Positions 9,991 to 21,425 of a DNA stretch of 64,000 nt are shown one piece after another. A program made the translations under genes and the position numbers. Position 1 is the stretch's first letter, and each line of letters starts with the position of its first letter. The notes beneath the pieces are model-generated. The model saw only the letters and a list, made by a program, of their open reading frames with translations. It did no database searches and was not told the origin of the DNA. Origin of the DNA: Macrothele yani (Eukaryota > Arthropoda > Arachnida > Araneae > Macrothelidae); contig CM076999.1 of NCBI GenBank assembly GCA_039090855.1, positions 117,799,072 through 117,863,071 of the forward strand. The letters are read 5' to 3'.

Positions 9991-11350
9991 ATTTCCATTC
10001 TGCGAAGGCCTCAATAGGCTGATTGTACGTTAAACTGGTTTTACGATGTACCTATTAACATCTTGAGTGAAGCTCTCAAGAATCCTTTCTTTGGAAATTG
10101 TGAAGGAAGGTCTAAATTTAGAACCATACTCTAATAAATTCCTAAGCTTTTCATTTTCAACAAAACTCAAGTTTCCGGTGATAATATGGTTGTAATTCTT
10201 ATCATAGTGAACTGTTTCTTTATGTTCATCACAAGAACATGTAGTAATTACAGGAATGTAACTCGAAGAGTTAAGTTTGTAGTTTTTAACTATTGACCCT
10301 AAATTCTTAACATATTTAAAACTTACAATAGACTGATGCCTGTGGATGGGAAAAAAAAATTGCATTATTGTAGAACAGCTTCCTTACATTGAGATGATCA
10401 TAGGCTTTATTTAGAAACCTGATGGTTACAAAATTACTGGAAAATTCTTTAAGAGAAATTTTATCTTTAAGAATATGTTTAAGAATGTCTAGAACCAAAG
10501 CAAAAACATGCTTATCAACATGGTCAGCAGTTTCTTTCCAGAATTTGAAAAAACTTTTAAGGACAGAGTGCTTGAAAGACTTGAGTATTTTGTAAGTATT
10601 TTTAACAAAATTAGTGCCAGTTTTAAAGCTTTCCAGAGTTATTAGCAAGTTAGCATAATCAACTTTGCTCGATGTGCGAAATAACCTCTGTCCTCTATTA
10701 CCTCTAGTGCAGCTCTTATTATTAACAAGAAAGAAGAGTTCACGTATCGAAAATTTATGCTGATTATGCTTATTGTCAGATAGAGTGGAATTAAGACCAT
10801 AGGTATAAAGAGACTGATGCTGCAAAATTTCAAGGGATTCAGTTTCTAGCCGAGCATAGAGGTCAGGGATAATATGCAGTACCTCTATTTTCACTTTGTC
10901 AAAACCATGAGTATGGAAATGCTCTAATTCAAAGGTAGAGTACTGGTTAGCATTTGTGGAGGGATTCACTCCTGAATTAGAGAACTTGTTAACTAGAGAC
11001 CTGTGACCATTAATCCTAAGATGAAGAGGATTTTTACTTTGGCCAATATAGCTAAGGTTGCAAACAGTACAGGTGAGCTTATAGATGGTATTGTAGGCTT
11101 TGCAAAACTTGTTGGAGCAATTATCCGCAACAGAAGAATACAGGTTAGGATCTGCAGATTTACATGTCAAACAACGTTTGTCATTTCATAACTTTAGATT
11201 ACCTTTGCCAGCGAGTTCATACACTATGGGAAAGGGTGCTAGCCTAACCGAGCGGGAGGACTTAAAATATCTGAGCTGACCTCCAATCCTTTCATCGTCC
11301 TTAGAACTCCACTTGGGCCAAAACATACAAATTCTGAGCAAACCAACTAG
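9991..11350 (-). pseudogene. Naiad N-terminal region with GIY-YIG endonuclease
   Basis: The frame on the minus strand starts before 11340 (FWPKWSSKDDERIGGQLRYF, then SVRLAPFPIVYELAGKGNL), meets a TGA at 11186-11188, and continues with KRCLTCKSADPN. The nuclease follows: CKAYNTIYKLTCTVCNLSYI then GQSKNPLHLRINGHRS, giving the paired Y...YIG, the Arg and His of the core helix, and Cys pairs that probably bind zinc. ARLETESLEILQ may supply the metal-binding Glu. GIY-YIG domains nick DNA, and in Penelope-like elements this is thought to prime reverse transcription. The frame shifts in the A9 run at 10351-10359 and then continues through SFKYVKNLGS and CSCDEHKETVHY to VKPV near 10030. The true start codon is uncertain. 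Confidence 0.82.
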
Positions 11351-11571
11351 GAAAAACTTTATAGAAATAAGCAGTCCAAGAAAATAACATCACAGCCTCT
11401 CCTTGACAAATGTCAACCCCGCCTTCTCGTGGTACATCCTGTTCCCACTTAAAGGGGCTCTGACGACCGCCAATAGCGGTATAACTATACCATCGGGATT
11501 AGAGGAAATGTTATCCCACACTCACCAACCCGCTTAGCCAGCGTGGTGAGTTATGGCCAAATCCCTCCAAA

Positions 11572-14532
11572 ATGACTCCACAACTTAAATCTTGGCCCTC
11601 AGTCTCCGGCAGCTGGAATGTACCTGGCATAGGCAGCGGCCAGTGCGACATGAAGGCAGAGGGTGCTAAGAATCCCCGGAGGACCGGACTAGGCTGCCAT
11701 CTGATGCTGACCTTGGCTATGTATAACGGACGCTCCCTATCTTCTGATTCAAGGCTTCTTGAATTGGAAGAGGAACTACAAAGGATCAAGTGGGACATCG
11801 TCGGGCTAAGTGAGGTAAGGAGAAAAGGAGAAGATCTCATTGAACTGAAAAGTGGACATCTCTTCTACTATCGTGGGACAGATACTGGCAGAACTAGTGG
11901 TGTTGGATTTATAATAAACAAGAAACTGAAGGATAAAGTGGTAGAAGTTGAAAGTTCCTCTGACAGAGCTGCACGACTCGTTATCCAACTCTCGAGAAGA
12001 TACCAGGCTCAGATTATTCAAACTTATGCACCCACCACAAGTCATGCTGAAGAAGAAATTGAAGAATTTTATGAGGAAATTCGTCATCTAAATAATAAAG
12101 GTAAGCAGCACTTGAAGATAATTATGGGAGATTTCAATGCAAAAAATAGGGCAACGGCAACAGAATGAAACTTTAGTAGGTAAATTCGGTCACGGCAACA
12201 GAAACCAGCGTGGAAATACTCTCGTAGAGTTTGCAGAGGCAGAAGGGTTTTTCATCTTGAACTCCTTTTTCAAGAAAAAGCCACACAGGAAATGGACATG
12301 GAGACATCCAAATGGGACGACAAGTGAAATTGATTTTATTATGTGTAACAAAAAATTCGTCATAGAAGACTGCAGTGTGCTAAACAAGTTCAACACAGGC
12401 AGTGACCATAGATTGGTGAGATGTAAGATGCACCTCAACACTAAACTCGAACGTAGCAAGCTCATAAGACAAACAAAATGTATTGACATAACCAACCTTA
12501 AAAAACACCATAATACCTTCAAATTGGAACTGAAGAACAGATTCTCTGCTTTAGAAGGCCTAACATCGGAAGAAGTGGATATTTCTGAAGTTAACAGAAA
12601 AGTAACCAAAGCTCTTATGGAAACAGCAACAAAATTAGCTGGGTCTAAGAACAAATTGCATGTGAACAAATTATCAGGAAAAAACAAAATGTTGATGCAA
12701 AAAGAAGAGTGATGAGGACAACTAAAGAAGATGTGACTTCCAAAGTGGAATATATAGAGCTATGCAAGACAGTACGAAAAAGTATCACTGAAGACGTAAG
12801 GAAATTCAACTGTGAACTAGTAAGGAAAGCAATTGAAAACAACCAAAGCCTAAAGATAGCAAAGGGACATCTCAGTAAGGGGAAAAAACAGATTATGGCA
12901 CTGAGAAAAGAAGATGGTTCTGTAACAAGAAATAGAGGCGAAATTTTGACAAGAGTGAAAGATTTCTACTCCAAATTATATGAAAGGGATGATACATGTA
13001 CTTCAGACATCATGAAAGGTACCAGTACCAGAGTTCTTCCAGTCCTTCCAGCAGAAGTTGCACATGCAATCAAGAACATGAAGCGGGGAAAAGCTCCAGG
13101 AGAAGATGGAATTACTGTAGACATCATACAAGAAGAAAGTGGAGAAATCGAAACAGTACTCGCCCAAATTTTCACTCGATGCCTTAATGAAGGGAAAATT
13201 CCTGAGGATTGGAACAACGCTACAATGATCTTGCTACATAAAAAAGGTGACATTGAGGATATCAGGAACTACAGACCTATCAGCCTCCTATCAGTGGTTT
13301 ATAAAATCTTCACTAAAGTTCTTTCACACCGCTTGAAGGTGACACTGGACATGGCTCAACCGAGAGAACAAGCTGGATTCAGGAGTGGCTACAGCACAAT
13401 AGATCATATCCACGTACTGAGAGAACTAATTGAAAGAACAAGGGAATATGAACTTCCATTGTGCATGGCTTTTATTGATTATGAAAAAGCCTTTGATTCG
13501 GTGAAACCATCAGCAGTTGCAATGGCTCTGAAATCCTGCGGTATTGAAGATGCATACATTAATATTATTAATAACATTTATGAAAATGCAAGTGCAAAGA
13601 TTCGGCTGTTTGAAAATACAACACACATAAAAATTGGAAAAGGAGTGAGACAAGGTGACACCATATCTCCGAAGCTCTTTAATGCCACATTGGAAAATGT
13701 CTTTCAATCACTGAACTGGGAAAACAAAGGGATAAAGATTAATGGAGATTATCTAACCCACCTTCGTTTTGCTGATGACATAGTCATTTTTGCAACTACC
13801 CCATCAGAGCTACAGAGTATGATCCAGGAACTTGCTGACAAGAGTAAAGAAGTGGGATTAAAAATGAACTTTCAGAAGACAAAAGTGATGTACAATGCTT
13901 TTACAAGAAATGAAGATTTATCGATTGATGGAGAAAAGCTGGAGATAACAGACACATATGTTTATCTTGGACAGCAGATATCAAGTGAGGGTCACATTGG
14001 TGAAGAAATTAATTGGCGTACAAAACTTGCCTGGAGAGCTTTTGGAAGAAACAGCATAATTTTCAAGAGCAATATGCCATTATGTCTTAAAAGAAAAGTG
14101 TTTGATCAATGCATCCTTCCAGTGCTTACGTACGGTGCAGAGACGTGGACCTTAGCTAAAAGAGACATACAAAGGCTGCAGACAACTCAAAGCAGCATGG
14201 AGAGGTGCATGCTTGGTGTAACCAGGAGAGATAAGAAGAGGAACACGTGGATCCGAAAAATGACAAGAGTGGAAGACATCATGATCAGAGTTAAATCCCT
14301 GAAATGGCAATGGGCTGGACATACTGCCAGAAGAACAGACCATCGATGGACAGCCAAAATTTTAGATTGGATTCCAAGGGACAGGAAAAGACCCAGAAGA
14401 AGACCACATGGAAGATGGGTGGATGAAATTCGAAAGTATGCAGGAGTGACATGGAGGAGACTGGCACAAGACAGACCGTTGTGGAGGAAACTTGGGGAGA
14501 CCTTCGTCCAGCAGTGGATTGATAATGGTTGA
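11572..14532 (+). pseudogene. RTE endonuclease-reverse transcriptase (two frameshifts)
   Basis: The protein would nick target DNA and reverse-transcribe its own RNA. An APE-type endonuclease comes first: YNGRSLSSD and SEVRRKG (about 11720-11820), YAPTTSH (12026), GDFNAK (12130) and GSDHRLV (12400). A one-base gain in the A6 run near 12140 shifts the frame into 12137-12712, and a one-base loss near 12698 shifts it again into 12709-14532. The RT shows MAFIDYEKAFDSV (motif A, 13468), GVRQGDTISPKLFNATLE (motif B, 13645), LRFADDIVIFA (motif C, 13762) and VYLGQQI (13961). The C-terminal domain ends WRKLGETFVQQWIDNG. Relatives are often misannotated as craniofacial development protein 2-like or endonuclease-reverse transcriptase. 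All RT catalytic residues are present. Confidence 0.88.
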
Positions 14533-14556
14533 CAATGATGATGATGATGATGATGA
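14533..14556 (+). repeat. (GAT)n microsatellite at LINE 3' end
   Basis: ACAATGATGATGATGATGAT follows directly on the RTE stop codon. Short tandem repeats in this position are typical of RTE insertions. Confidence 0.85.
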
Positions 14557-14867
14557 TATATATCAATGAAGGCCATGGTTGTTCTTTAGTTGGACATACT
14601 AACCAGTTGCACCTTTAATTATGAATGTGAGTAAATAATGTCCCCTGAACATATTGAGGAAACAATGCAAATTTAACAGATGTACCAAAACTGTCAAAAC
14701 GCATTAAGAAAATTCTATAAATGGGCAGATGATAAAGTATAGTGCAAAAAATCTGTATCAGAAACTGGTACAAAAGTTTGAATATCAATTTTAATCTGAT
14801 TATAAGCAGTGATTTTTGCACTCCCTCTCTAGCTATGCCTCTGTTACCAAGTCCCTCATTGAGATTG

Positions 14868-14990
14868 AGAGAGCCACCCCAATGACTGAGTGGTCTGAGG
14901 TGGTGGCTTCTGGCCATTCATCAAGATGGAGCTAGTTCTAGAAATGGCATAGGTGGCAGGACCATAGATGCTGGAGGTGCAGGGAAGTTG
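14868..14990 (+). repeat. Divergent SINE-1 head
   Basis: GCCACCCCAATGACTGAGTG, then GTCTGAGGTGGTGGCTTCTG and CCATTCATCAAGATGGAGCT align with the tRNA-like head of SINE-1, whose counterpart reads GCCCCGGTGGCGCAGTGGTC. The B box is eroded, so this is an old insertion. Confidence 0.55.
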
Positions 14991-15737
14991 ATACCCTCCC
15001 AGAATGGTCATACCAGGGGCTTAAATTCATGCTCTAAGGGGGCATAAAACAGAAATGCACTGAAAATTATTACTCAAAAAGGAAGTTATTTGATTCAGTA
15101 TTTCCTTTTTAAAAAACTTTAGTTAGCCGCATACAATATCCTGCACAGCTAACCAGGGTACACAGTAACTGGTGAGGGGTCCATTCCTAGTGAGGTGTTG
15201 TTCCCTTGTATGCATGAAAGGAATTATCTGAAACAACTGAAGCATTCAGGTAGATACGCTTAACCTCTGTGACCTTTCTGAATACATAGGGATTAAGAGC
15301 TAAATAGTCATCTCTGCTCTGTCACAGAAAGTCCCTCTGAGTGTTTGACCTTGAGTGGAAGTTTTCCAGTCCCTATGCTGAAATCATTTTCTTATGTTCA
15401 CTGTCTGAAACTCATTCATACTGTACTGGTTCATTTTGCATTTTGTGGAGTGTTGTGTTGTTCGTGTTGACAGAACTTTTATGTTTTACTTTATATTTAT
15501 AACGATTGGCTCTTGGTGATTTGCCTAGTTTTCATATTTTTAGTAAAATTATGTGAAAAATCAGAAGGGCAATTTTTCAATTTTTGAACAAGCATAATAC
15601 TCTCCTATAATGGAGGTATGAGAAAGTAAGAACTCTTTAAGTGGAAGTGGGAAATGTTTGAACTTGAAGGAGCGTAATTTCACACAGCCCTCCCAGATAA
15701 GTGGTCATGCCCTGATGGGTGGTGTACTTGTCAGATG
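14991..15737. other. AT-rich DNA, nothing recognised
   Basis: No coding segment, inverted repeat or repeat copy found elsewhere in the window was recognised. Confidence 0.35.
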
Positions 15738-15792
15738 TCACTGGCTATCCCCTTCCCTGGAATTAGTGGCCCTAAATTAGGAATGGACAACT
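15738..15792 (+). repeat. SINE-1, short 3' fragment
   Basis: CACTGGCTATCCCCTTCCCT, GGAATTAGTGGCCCTAAATT and AGGAATGGACAAC match the middle of the SINE-1 body. Confidence 0.6.
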
Positions 15793-16815
15793 AGAGGTCT
15801 GCACAGGCCTTATTAGGAGAGCCCGGCCCAGCCCAAGCCCATTTGTTTAAGGCCCGGTCCAGCCGTTTTCAAATATTGGACACTCAGCTCCTGCAAAGGC
15901 CCATCAACTGCAGCTATTATTTAGGGCCGGCCCATGATGTGCCATTTTGTATTATTTTGTCTTTCTATTGTATTTTATTAAATTGTGAAAATTAAATAAT
16001 GAAATGAGATAAAAAATACATAATTTCCAAGGTATTGTTTACCTGATATCGTCAAAGTATTTTGCACGTTGTTGCTCTGTGAAGCACGTGCTCCCGGCCC
16101 GTTGTTGCAAAATACTTTGACGATATCAGGTAAACAATACCTTAGATATTATGTATTTTTAATCAAAAGCACGTTTATAGCATAAGAAACCCTTAAGGTT
16201 GCCTCATGAATTAAATATTTCGTAATGAAATGAGATATTATTGAAAATATTTAAGTTGAATGTAAGCCTAAAAATATTACCAAAACTTTGGCAATTATTG
16301 AAGAATGTAACCTTTAGAGAGAGAGAAAAGGGAAGACTAAGAGTGTTCAAAATATTCCTTTCTCAGAACTAACAAGTTGTAACACAACAAAAATCAATTC
16401 CTATACAGGTTAGGGATAGGAGATACAATTGATGCCCCCCCCTCTCTCTCTCTTTCTCTCAAACACTCCCTGTCCCCCACTTCACACACTCGCTCGGTGT
16501 CAAATCTTTTTGTTGCCAACAAGCCTCCAAGTGGTTTTACCATCTTAATACCTACAGATGGTAAAAACACTGAGTTCCTCTCCTTGCCTTTGTGATTATG
16601 CCGTGGGCTGTGTCATGGAAGCAAGTAAACCAGCAAAACAGTTAAACAGACCAGGAAATCGCGAAACACAATTTTTTCCTGTCTTTACCATTGCGATAAA
16701 AAAAGAATGGGTCGACTTGGCCTGGCCCAGCAGTAAGTGTGTTGGTAAAAGCCTGACCCAGCCTGTTGCCTTGTTCTCTAAACTAAAAAAAGCCTGACCT
16801 GGCCCTGGTATATTA
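15793..16815. mobile_element. Possible GGCCC-rich element (about 1 kb)
   Basis: The left side (GAGGTCTGCACAGGCC, GAGAGCCCGGCCCAGCCCAA) and the right side (GGCCTGGCCCAGCAG to GCCTGACCTGGCCCTGG) carry similar GGCCC-rich stretches in roughly inverted arrangement around AT-rich DNA. This suggests a degenerate DNA element of about 1 kb with its own nested foldback insertion (16011-16222). No target duplication or transposase was seen, so the call is weak. Confidence 0.35.
16011..16222. mobile_element. 212-bp foldback element with 14-bp target duplication (copy C)
   Basis: Flanked by TAATGAAATGAGAT at 15997-16010 and 16223-16236. Arms of about 50 bp (AAGGTATTGTTTACCTGATA, TCGTCAAAGTATTTTGCA) are inverted around a 40-bp apex, and an asymmetric tail of about 60 bp lies to the right. 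Length, arm-apex-tail plan and duplication size match copies A (2168-2379) and B (63741-63963). The arm sequence differs, and only a poor CTGTGAAGCACGTGCT resembles the hammerhead apex. It is placed in the same structural class with moderate confidence. Confidence 0.7.
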
Positions 16816-17544
16816 AGAAATACCGGACATTTCATATAGCACCTCATCCCTTAGTATGTCACTGTATGGATCTCCTTTCCAGCATACTGCAGTGCCTATA
16901 TGTATAAGCTTATTTACAGATAATATCAGAATTCTAAATTTGAAGTCATCCATGAAGATTTGTGACCCAGATGGTACTTCTAGCTCATTGTGATTATTAC
17001 ATAACATATTTGACTAAAGAACACGAGTCAGCTAAGCCAGATTGTACGTATTGCAGCACTTTGTTCTGAAAGACCACCAACATGCAAACAAATAGGGTCG
17101 CATTTAAATTTATCATTAAATTTTAAACTAAATACTATAGAATCATCACAGTATACACTTACTTAATTTACAGTTGTTTATTTGAACAAAAGAAAAATAC
17201 AAAATGATGGATCTTACTTACATATGTCAGTATGTTATCATGGCTGTATAAAGGTATAATCCAAAATAAAGTTTTCATTACCAATTTTAGAGTTGTTTCT
17301 TTATTATTTTAATGATCTTACTATGTGGTTTCTTTGTTCTATAGTTATGGTGTTACGTGAAGTGGTGAGTAGGATTTCCATGTTCCAACTACACTCCAGA
17401 TAACTGACATTGCATGCATTATGTGCTAATAGGTTTATTTTGATGTTAACCTCACAAACTAATGACCTGAATTAAAACACTGTTTGAAAATAAAATATTG
17501 ACCAAATCAACTGAGTAACTTGTAAACTAATACGTGGCTATAAA
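16816..17544. other. AT-rich DNA, nothing recognised
   Basis: No domain, repeat copy or tRNA-like sequence was seen. The open frame at 16558-16797 belongs to the preceding GGCCC-rich region and has no recognisable domain. Confidence 0.35.
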
Positions 17545-17853
17545 CTGTCTAAATATTCGATGAATATCCAATATTCATACAATATCATTTATGTTGTGTC
17601 ACATTACTATCGATCTAAAATTATGCCGTGGCAGGTGGTAATCTCGCAAAAATGTTGACACAAAAGATCGCTATAATCATTTTAATGAGTAAGAGACATT
17701 TCGTAATACTCACTAAAATGATCATAGTGATCTCTTGTGTCAGCATTTTCACGAGATTATCATCTGCCAAGGCCTAATTTTAGATCGATAGTAATGTGAT
17801 ACAACAGAAATGATATGATATGAATATTGGATATTCATTGAATATTTAGACTG
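17545..17853. mobile_element. 309-bp foldback MITE
   Basis: Two arms of about 145 bp are imperfect inverted repeats around the loop AAGAGACATTTCGTAATAC. Matching pieces include TCTAAATATTC at the outer ends, CACATTACTATCGATCTAAA and ATCATTTTAATGAGTA. No open frame exists and no target duplication was found, so the superfamily is unknown. The arms differ at roughly one base in ten, so the copy is not new. Confidence 0.8.
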
Positions 17854-18162
17854 TGTGAGAAATTGATCTTAAAACTCATCCCTTGGTGGTGTTTTTACCA
17901 TACTGGGTAATGGTAACTAAATTAGATGCTAGCAATGTTTCACAGAATCATGAGGACTACATTTCCAAATAAGAGGAAATTTACAGAAAGGTTTCAACAA
18001 AACTTATATATGCAGTACAACCTGCTTATAACAAGCCTGCATTTAGCAAGATCATGGGATTTAACTAGCAAAATAGGAACTTCTGCTTGGTATGATATTA
18101 ATTCAAAGTGAATTTGATTATTTTTTAACAAACAAAACTGAAAGTTAAAAATTCATCTGGTA

Positions 18163-18228
18163 GTTTGTATTTCTTTGTGGAGCTAACATCTGAATCTCAG
18201 AGAACAGCTTAGTGATATGTATATGTAA
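18163..18228 (+). repeat. 75-bp dispersed repeat, copy 3
   Basis: TAGTTTGTATTTCTTTGTGG, AGCTAACATCTGAATCTCAG and AGAACAGCTTAGTGATATGT closely match 104-178. Confidence 0.6.
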
Positions 18229-19752
18229 CAAAACTGAAAGAAATATTGGATTTGATGAAAAAGAGAAAAGTTGAAATGATCACTTTTAACAAGCAGAGTA
18301 ACAAAATTTAATGAAATTCCATGTTTAACGAGGCAGAAAAAATCTGCTGGGCACTGTCTTGGAATGGAGGAATAGAAATGGTGGCATACAGGATGAAATT
18401 TCAACAGTGTAGAGGAATCCTTGTGTGCTTGCCAAAGAATGTTGTTCGAAAAACAATGGGGAGGAATACAAAATTGCTCAACAAGAGGGTTGTGCAGGAA
18501 AATCTCTCTTCCAACCCCTCCAAGGACCTATGCCTTGCAAAAAGGTAGAATAGGTGAGGCTCATGCATATGTAAGTTGATTTCTGGGTGACAGTTGTGGA
18601 AAGGAAAAGAGGAGTAAATGGAATGGGGATATTGCGGGAGGGGAAGGAAACAGGAAATAAGAATTCCTGGAATTGTGTTCATTGCCCTTTTCATCCTCCA
18701 AGTGAGTTGCATTGGGAGGATTGGTGTTGCATTTGCTTCATTTGTATTGGGTTGTTAAACAGTTAGTCTCACATGACTGACGAGTTGAATATACCTGAAA
18801 GATTTATTTAATTAACTATAATACTAATGTAATTAATTAATTAAATCCTTCAAGTATATCCAATTCTTGTGAATTTATAATGTAAATGGGTACACATATT
18901 TTTACGTGGGAGGAATTTTCATCCAAAAGCTAATTTAGAGTAAAGTTTCAACATATTTTTTCTCTTGGTGGCCTTATCATGAAGTTCAAGCTCCTAATTT
19001 AATAAGGCATGACAGATGACAACACTTTTATTAACAGAAACATCTGACATGCTGGATTGATATGCAAAAGAAATAGTTTTACTTACAAAATTTAGTCCAG
19101 GATCTAATACTAGACTGGGGATGGAAGTCGCAATTCAAGTTCAGAAATCATAGGCCTTCAACTACGCATAAGTATACACAGCATTCTCTGGCTTGGATGT
19201 CCACTGGGGCGAACGTCCATTCATCTTCTGGAAAGGGGGGGGATCGGGAGGCGTCCGCCTTCTATCTGTTGGCTTTCTGGAAGACTGCAGAGCAAAATCG
19301 GTTTGTCTCCTAGCTATATTCACTTTGTTGCTCATGTTAATGTTCAAGTTTCCACATTGCCTCAGGGTAAGGGTTCCTGTTACCTGTTCCCATGTTCAGT
19401 TCTATCTGGCAATGCCTGCACTGTATCTCTGCACAAAGCCTATTCTCCTCTCCATATTTAGTACTCATCACCCTTGGAGCATTCCACTGTCGAACTTTGT
19501 GAGCTGACTTTTAAGTTTTTCTTAGATTTTCTCTCTCTCTCTCTAGATGCCAGAGGCTTTTTTTTATATACGTATATCAGGAAGTTCTATCACTGCAATA
19601 TTTCTTTTGCTATTTTAGCTTCCCCTTTGAGGATTCTAAGTGAATTCCAAAAATCAGTTGTTAGATTGATTCAATAGAACCATTTTAACAAGATCATCCC
19701 AGGGCTAGAAAAATTTCAAAGTTGTAACATGCCCATTTGGGCATGTAGTTCA
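18229..19752. other. Unassigned AT-rich region
   Basis: Short open frames at 18321-18548, 18401-18712 and 19193-19507 lack domains. Two neighbouring TTAATTAATT palindromes occur near 18810-18845. Nothing else was recognised. Confidence 0.35.
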
Positions 19753-19915
19753 AAAATCTCTCTCGCTCACTCACTCACACACACACTCACTCATACACAC
19801 TCACTCATTCATACACACTCACACACACTAACTCACTCATTCATACACACTCACACACACTCACTCACTCATACACACTTACTCATACACACTTACACAC
19901 TCACACTCACTCACT
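19753..19915 (+). repeat. CA/CTCA-rich simple repeat
   Basis: About 160 bp of interleaved CACA and CTCACTCA units (for example CACTCACTCACACACACACT). The Thr/His/Ser-rich open frame over it is a by-product of the repeat. Confidence 0.9.
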
Positions 19916-21045
19916 TTTCTAAACATTTCATCAGAAACACTCTAAGAAGCAAAGTAGTTTTACTGCATTTCATAAATTATCCCTCACCAATGAAATTTGA
20001 ACACACCTATATTTCACTGCATTTCATAAAGTGCACCCACCTGTGAAATGTGAACTTGTTTATGGGTCATTCATTCCATGTCAAATCAGCACAAAAAAAG
20101 TAACATTTTTGACCTGAACTCTTTTTATTATCATGAAACTTGGTAAACTTGCAGGCTTTATAAAGAAACTAATCAGTGCAAAATTTCAACTTTCTGCACA
20201 CAATACTTCTATAGTGACAGGGCTTTGAAATTTACAAACAAGGCACTTTTGTGCCTGCCATTTCTATCAAAAATGGCAATACTGTAGACCTAATTGGTCA
20301 ACAGAGCTCATATTGGGCCCATTTGAATGCTGATTGCGTAAGCTTTCTTTTGAGATATTACACAATCACATTGTGGGCAATTAAGTTTTCAAGGTCATCC
20401 ATTTTGACCTTTAATCTCTGAGGAACACACCCATTAATTTTATTAAATAAAGCAGAGGAAGCGAGTTTCTGAGTAGTAAAAAAGTTGACTGAAAAATAAA
20501 GAAATCTTAATTATAATTTTTGAAATATTACTTTTTACTCTATATAGGTCTAGACTCTTTACATGCCTGATAGAAAATGTAAAAAGTCTAGCTCTGACTG
20601 GAGTAAAAAACAACAACATATCCTGCCAGCATTTTTACATGCCCTGGGCTTGTTGGACAATATAATTTTTGAGCCCTGGAGTGTGCGGATTTAACAAAGG
20701 CTTTCGTTGGCATGAGCTCCTCATATTAAAGCAGGTTTTATTTTACTCAGATATGATGCTATGGGTGGGCTGGTGCCCACCCAACTTTTCTTTGAGCCCC
20801 CCCCCCCTCTCGAAAAAAAAAAAAACCTATTTAAGCAGTTGCAACACATAGTGGGTGCAACCTTATAAGATTCTAGAAAACTTGGACAAATGTATGTGAA
20901 TTTCTCGAATTCACTAAAATGTCCTTATATGAAATTAATTCTCTGTTAAATTTAGTGTTTGTACTCATAGGAAAGGAGGAGTCCTCTGGACAAATTTCTA
21001 AGAGAATAGTAGAAACACACCATTTTTGTAATTATAGTTTAAAAC
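19916..21045. other. Unassigned region
   Basis: No coding segment was recognised. GGGTCATTCATTCCATGTCA near 20065 looks like a conserved dispersed motif, but no second copy is in this window. A C10 run and an A-rich run lie near 20797-20825. Confidence 0.35.
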
Positions 21046-21071
21046 AATGAGAGAGAGAGAGAGAGAGAGAA
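21046..21071 (+). repeat. (GA)n microsatellite
   Basis: About 12 uninterrupted GA dinucleotides. Confidence 0.9.
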
Positions 21072-21220
21072 ATATTCCTTGTCAGGTTACAAATTGTGCA
21101 CGAGTAACATTGAAATTCATAAACAGCCTTATGAAAGCAAAAAAAATAAAATCTAAAATGAAATAAAAGACTTTAGTAACCTAAAATACTACTCACATGA
21201 GATGTGAATCTGGAGAATTC

Positions 21221-21425
21221 GAGGCCGCTGTGATGCAGTGGTAGCATGTCCAGCGTGTAAGTGGAAGGCCCTGGGTTTGATTCCCGGTGGCGGCCGATGA
21301 GAATTTTTCTGTGACTCACTTATTAACGTGGGAAGAGCGATGACTTCTGTTTGGTGTTTCTAATCCACGTCGAGTGTATGAATTAAGGTGACCTAAAATT
21401 GCAAAGAAATAGCAACTTGCCATAG
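21221..21425 (+). repeat. tRNA-derived SINE (SINE-5)
   Basis: The head reads GGCCGCTGTGATGCAGTGG (A box side) and GGGTTTGATTCCCGGTGGCG (B box side), and its ends GGCCGC and GCGGCC can pair as an acceptor stem. An unrelated body of about 130 bp follows. The anticodon stem has a mismatch, so it is unlikely to be a functional tRNA gene. Only one copy is in the window. Confidence 0.65.

Larger units (their letters stand above)
8600..11380 (-). mobile_element. Penelope-like retroelement, Naiad-type (GIY-YIG before RT)
   Basis: Read on the minus strand, one coding order is visible: a Cys-rich leader and GIY-YIG nuclease (11350 to about 10700), a linker with a CSCDEH...H...ITGNL motif (about 10250-10160), and a reverse transcriptase with YIDD (9961-8702). 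Classical Penelope elements place GIY-YIG after the RT. The reverse order with a zinc-finger-like Cys cluster is the hallmark of the Naiad/Chlamys clade of permuted Penelope-like elements. Three lesions break the frame: a TGA at 11186-11188, an indel in an A9 run at 10351-10359, and a one-base loss near 10032. The element abuts the 5' end of an RTE LINE, so its own 5' end near 11380 is approximate. No terminal repeats or hammerhead motif were found at its ends. Confidence 0.85.
11420..14556 (+). mobile_element. RTE-type LINE, nearly full length
   Basis: The element has a GC-moderate 5' leader (from about 11420), an endonuclease-RT frame (11572-14532) and a 3' end in a (GAT)n microsatellite at 14533-14556, which is typical of RTE LINEs. 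The 5' end is approximate because it abuts the Penelope-like element. The coding region carries two single-base indels. Two shorter copies on the minus strand (30903-31693 and 58577-60369) share its C-terminal half and are about 90% similar by eye. Confidence 0.85.

Noticed and set aside
16041..16140. Hammerhead at the apex of the 16-kb foldback
   Set aside because: CTGTGAA and the following GC hairpin lack GAAA and the palindrome-TC, so no ribozyme call is justified from the sequence alone.
19729..20046. Thr/His/Ser-rich open frame
   Set aside because: Produced by the CACA/CTCA simple repeat, with no domain and no frame support outside the repeat.
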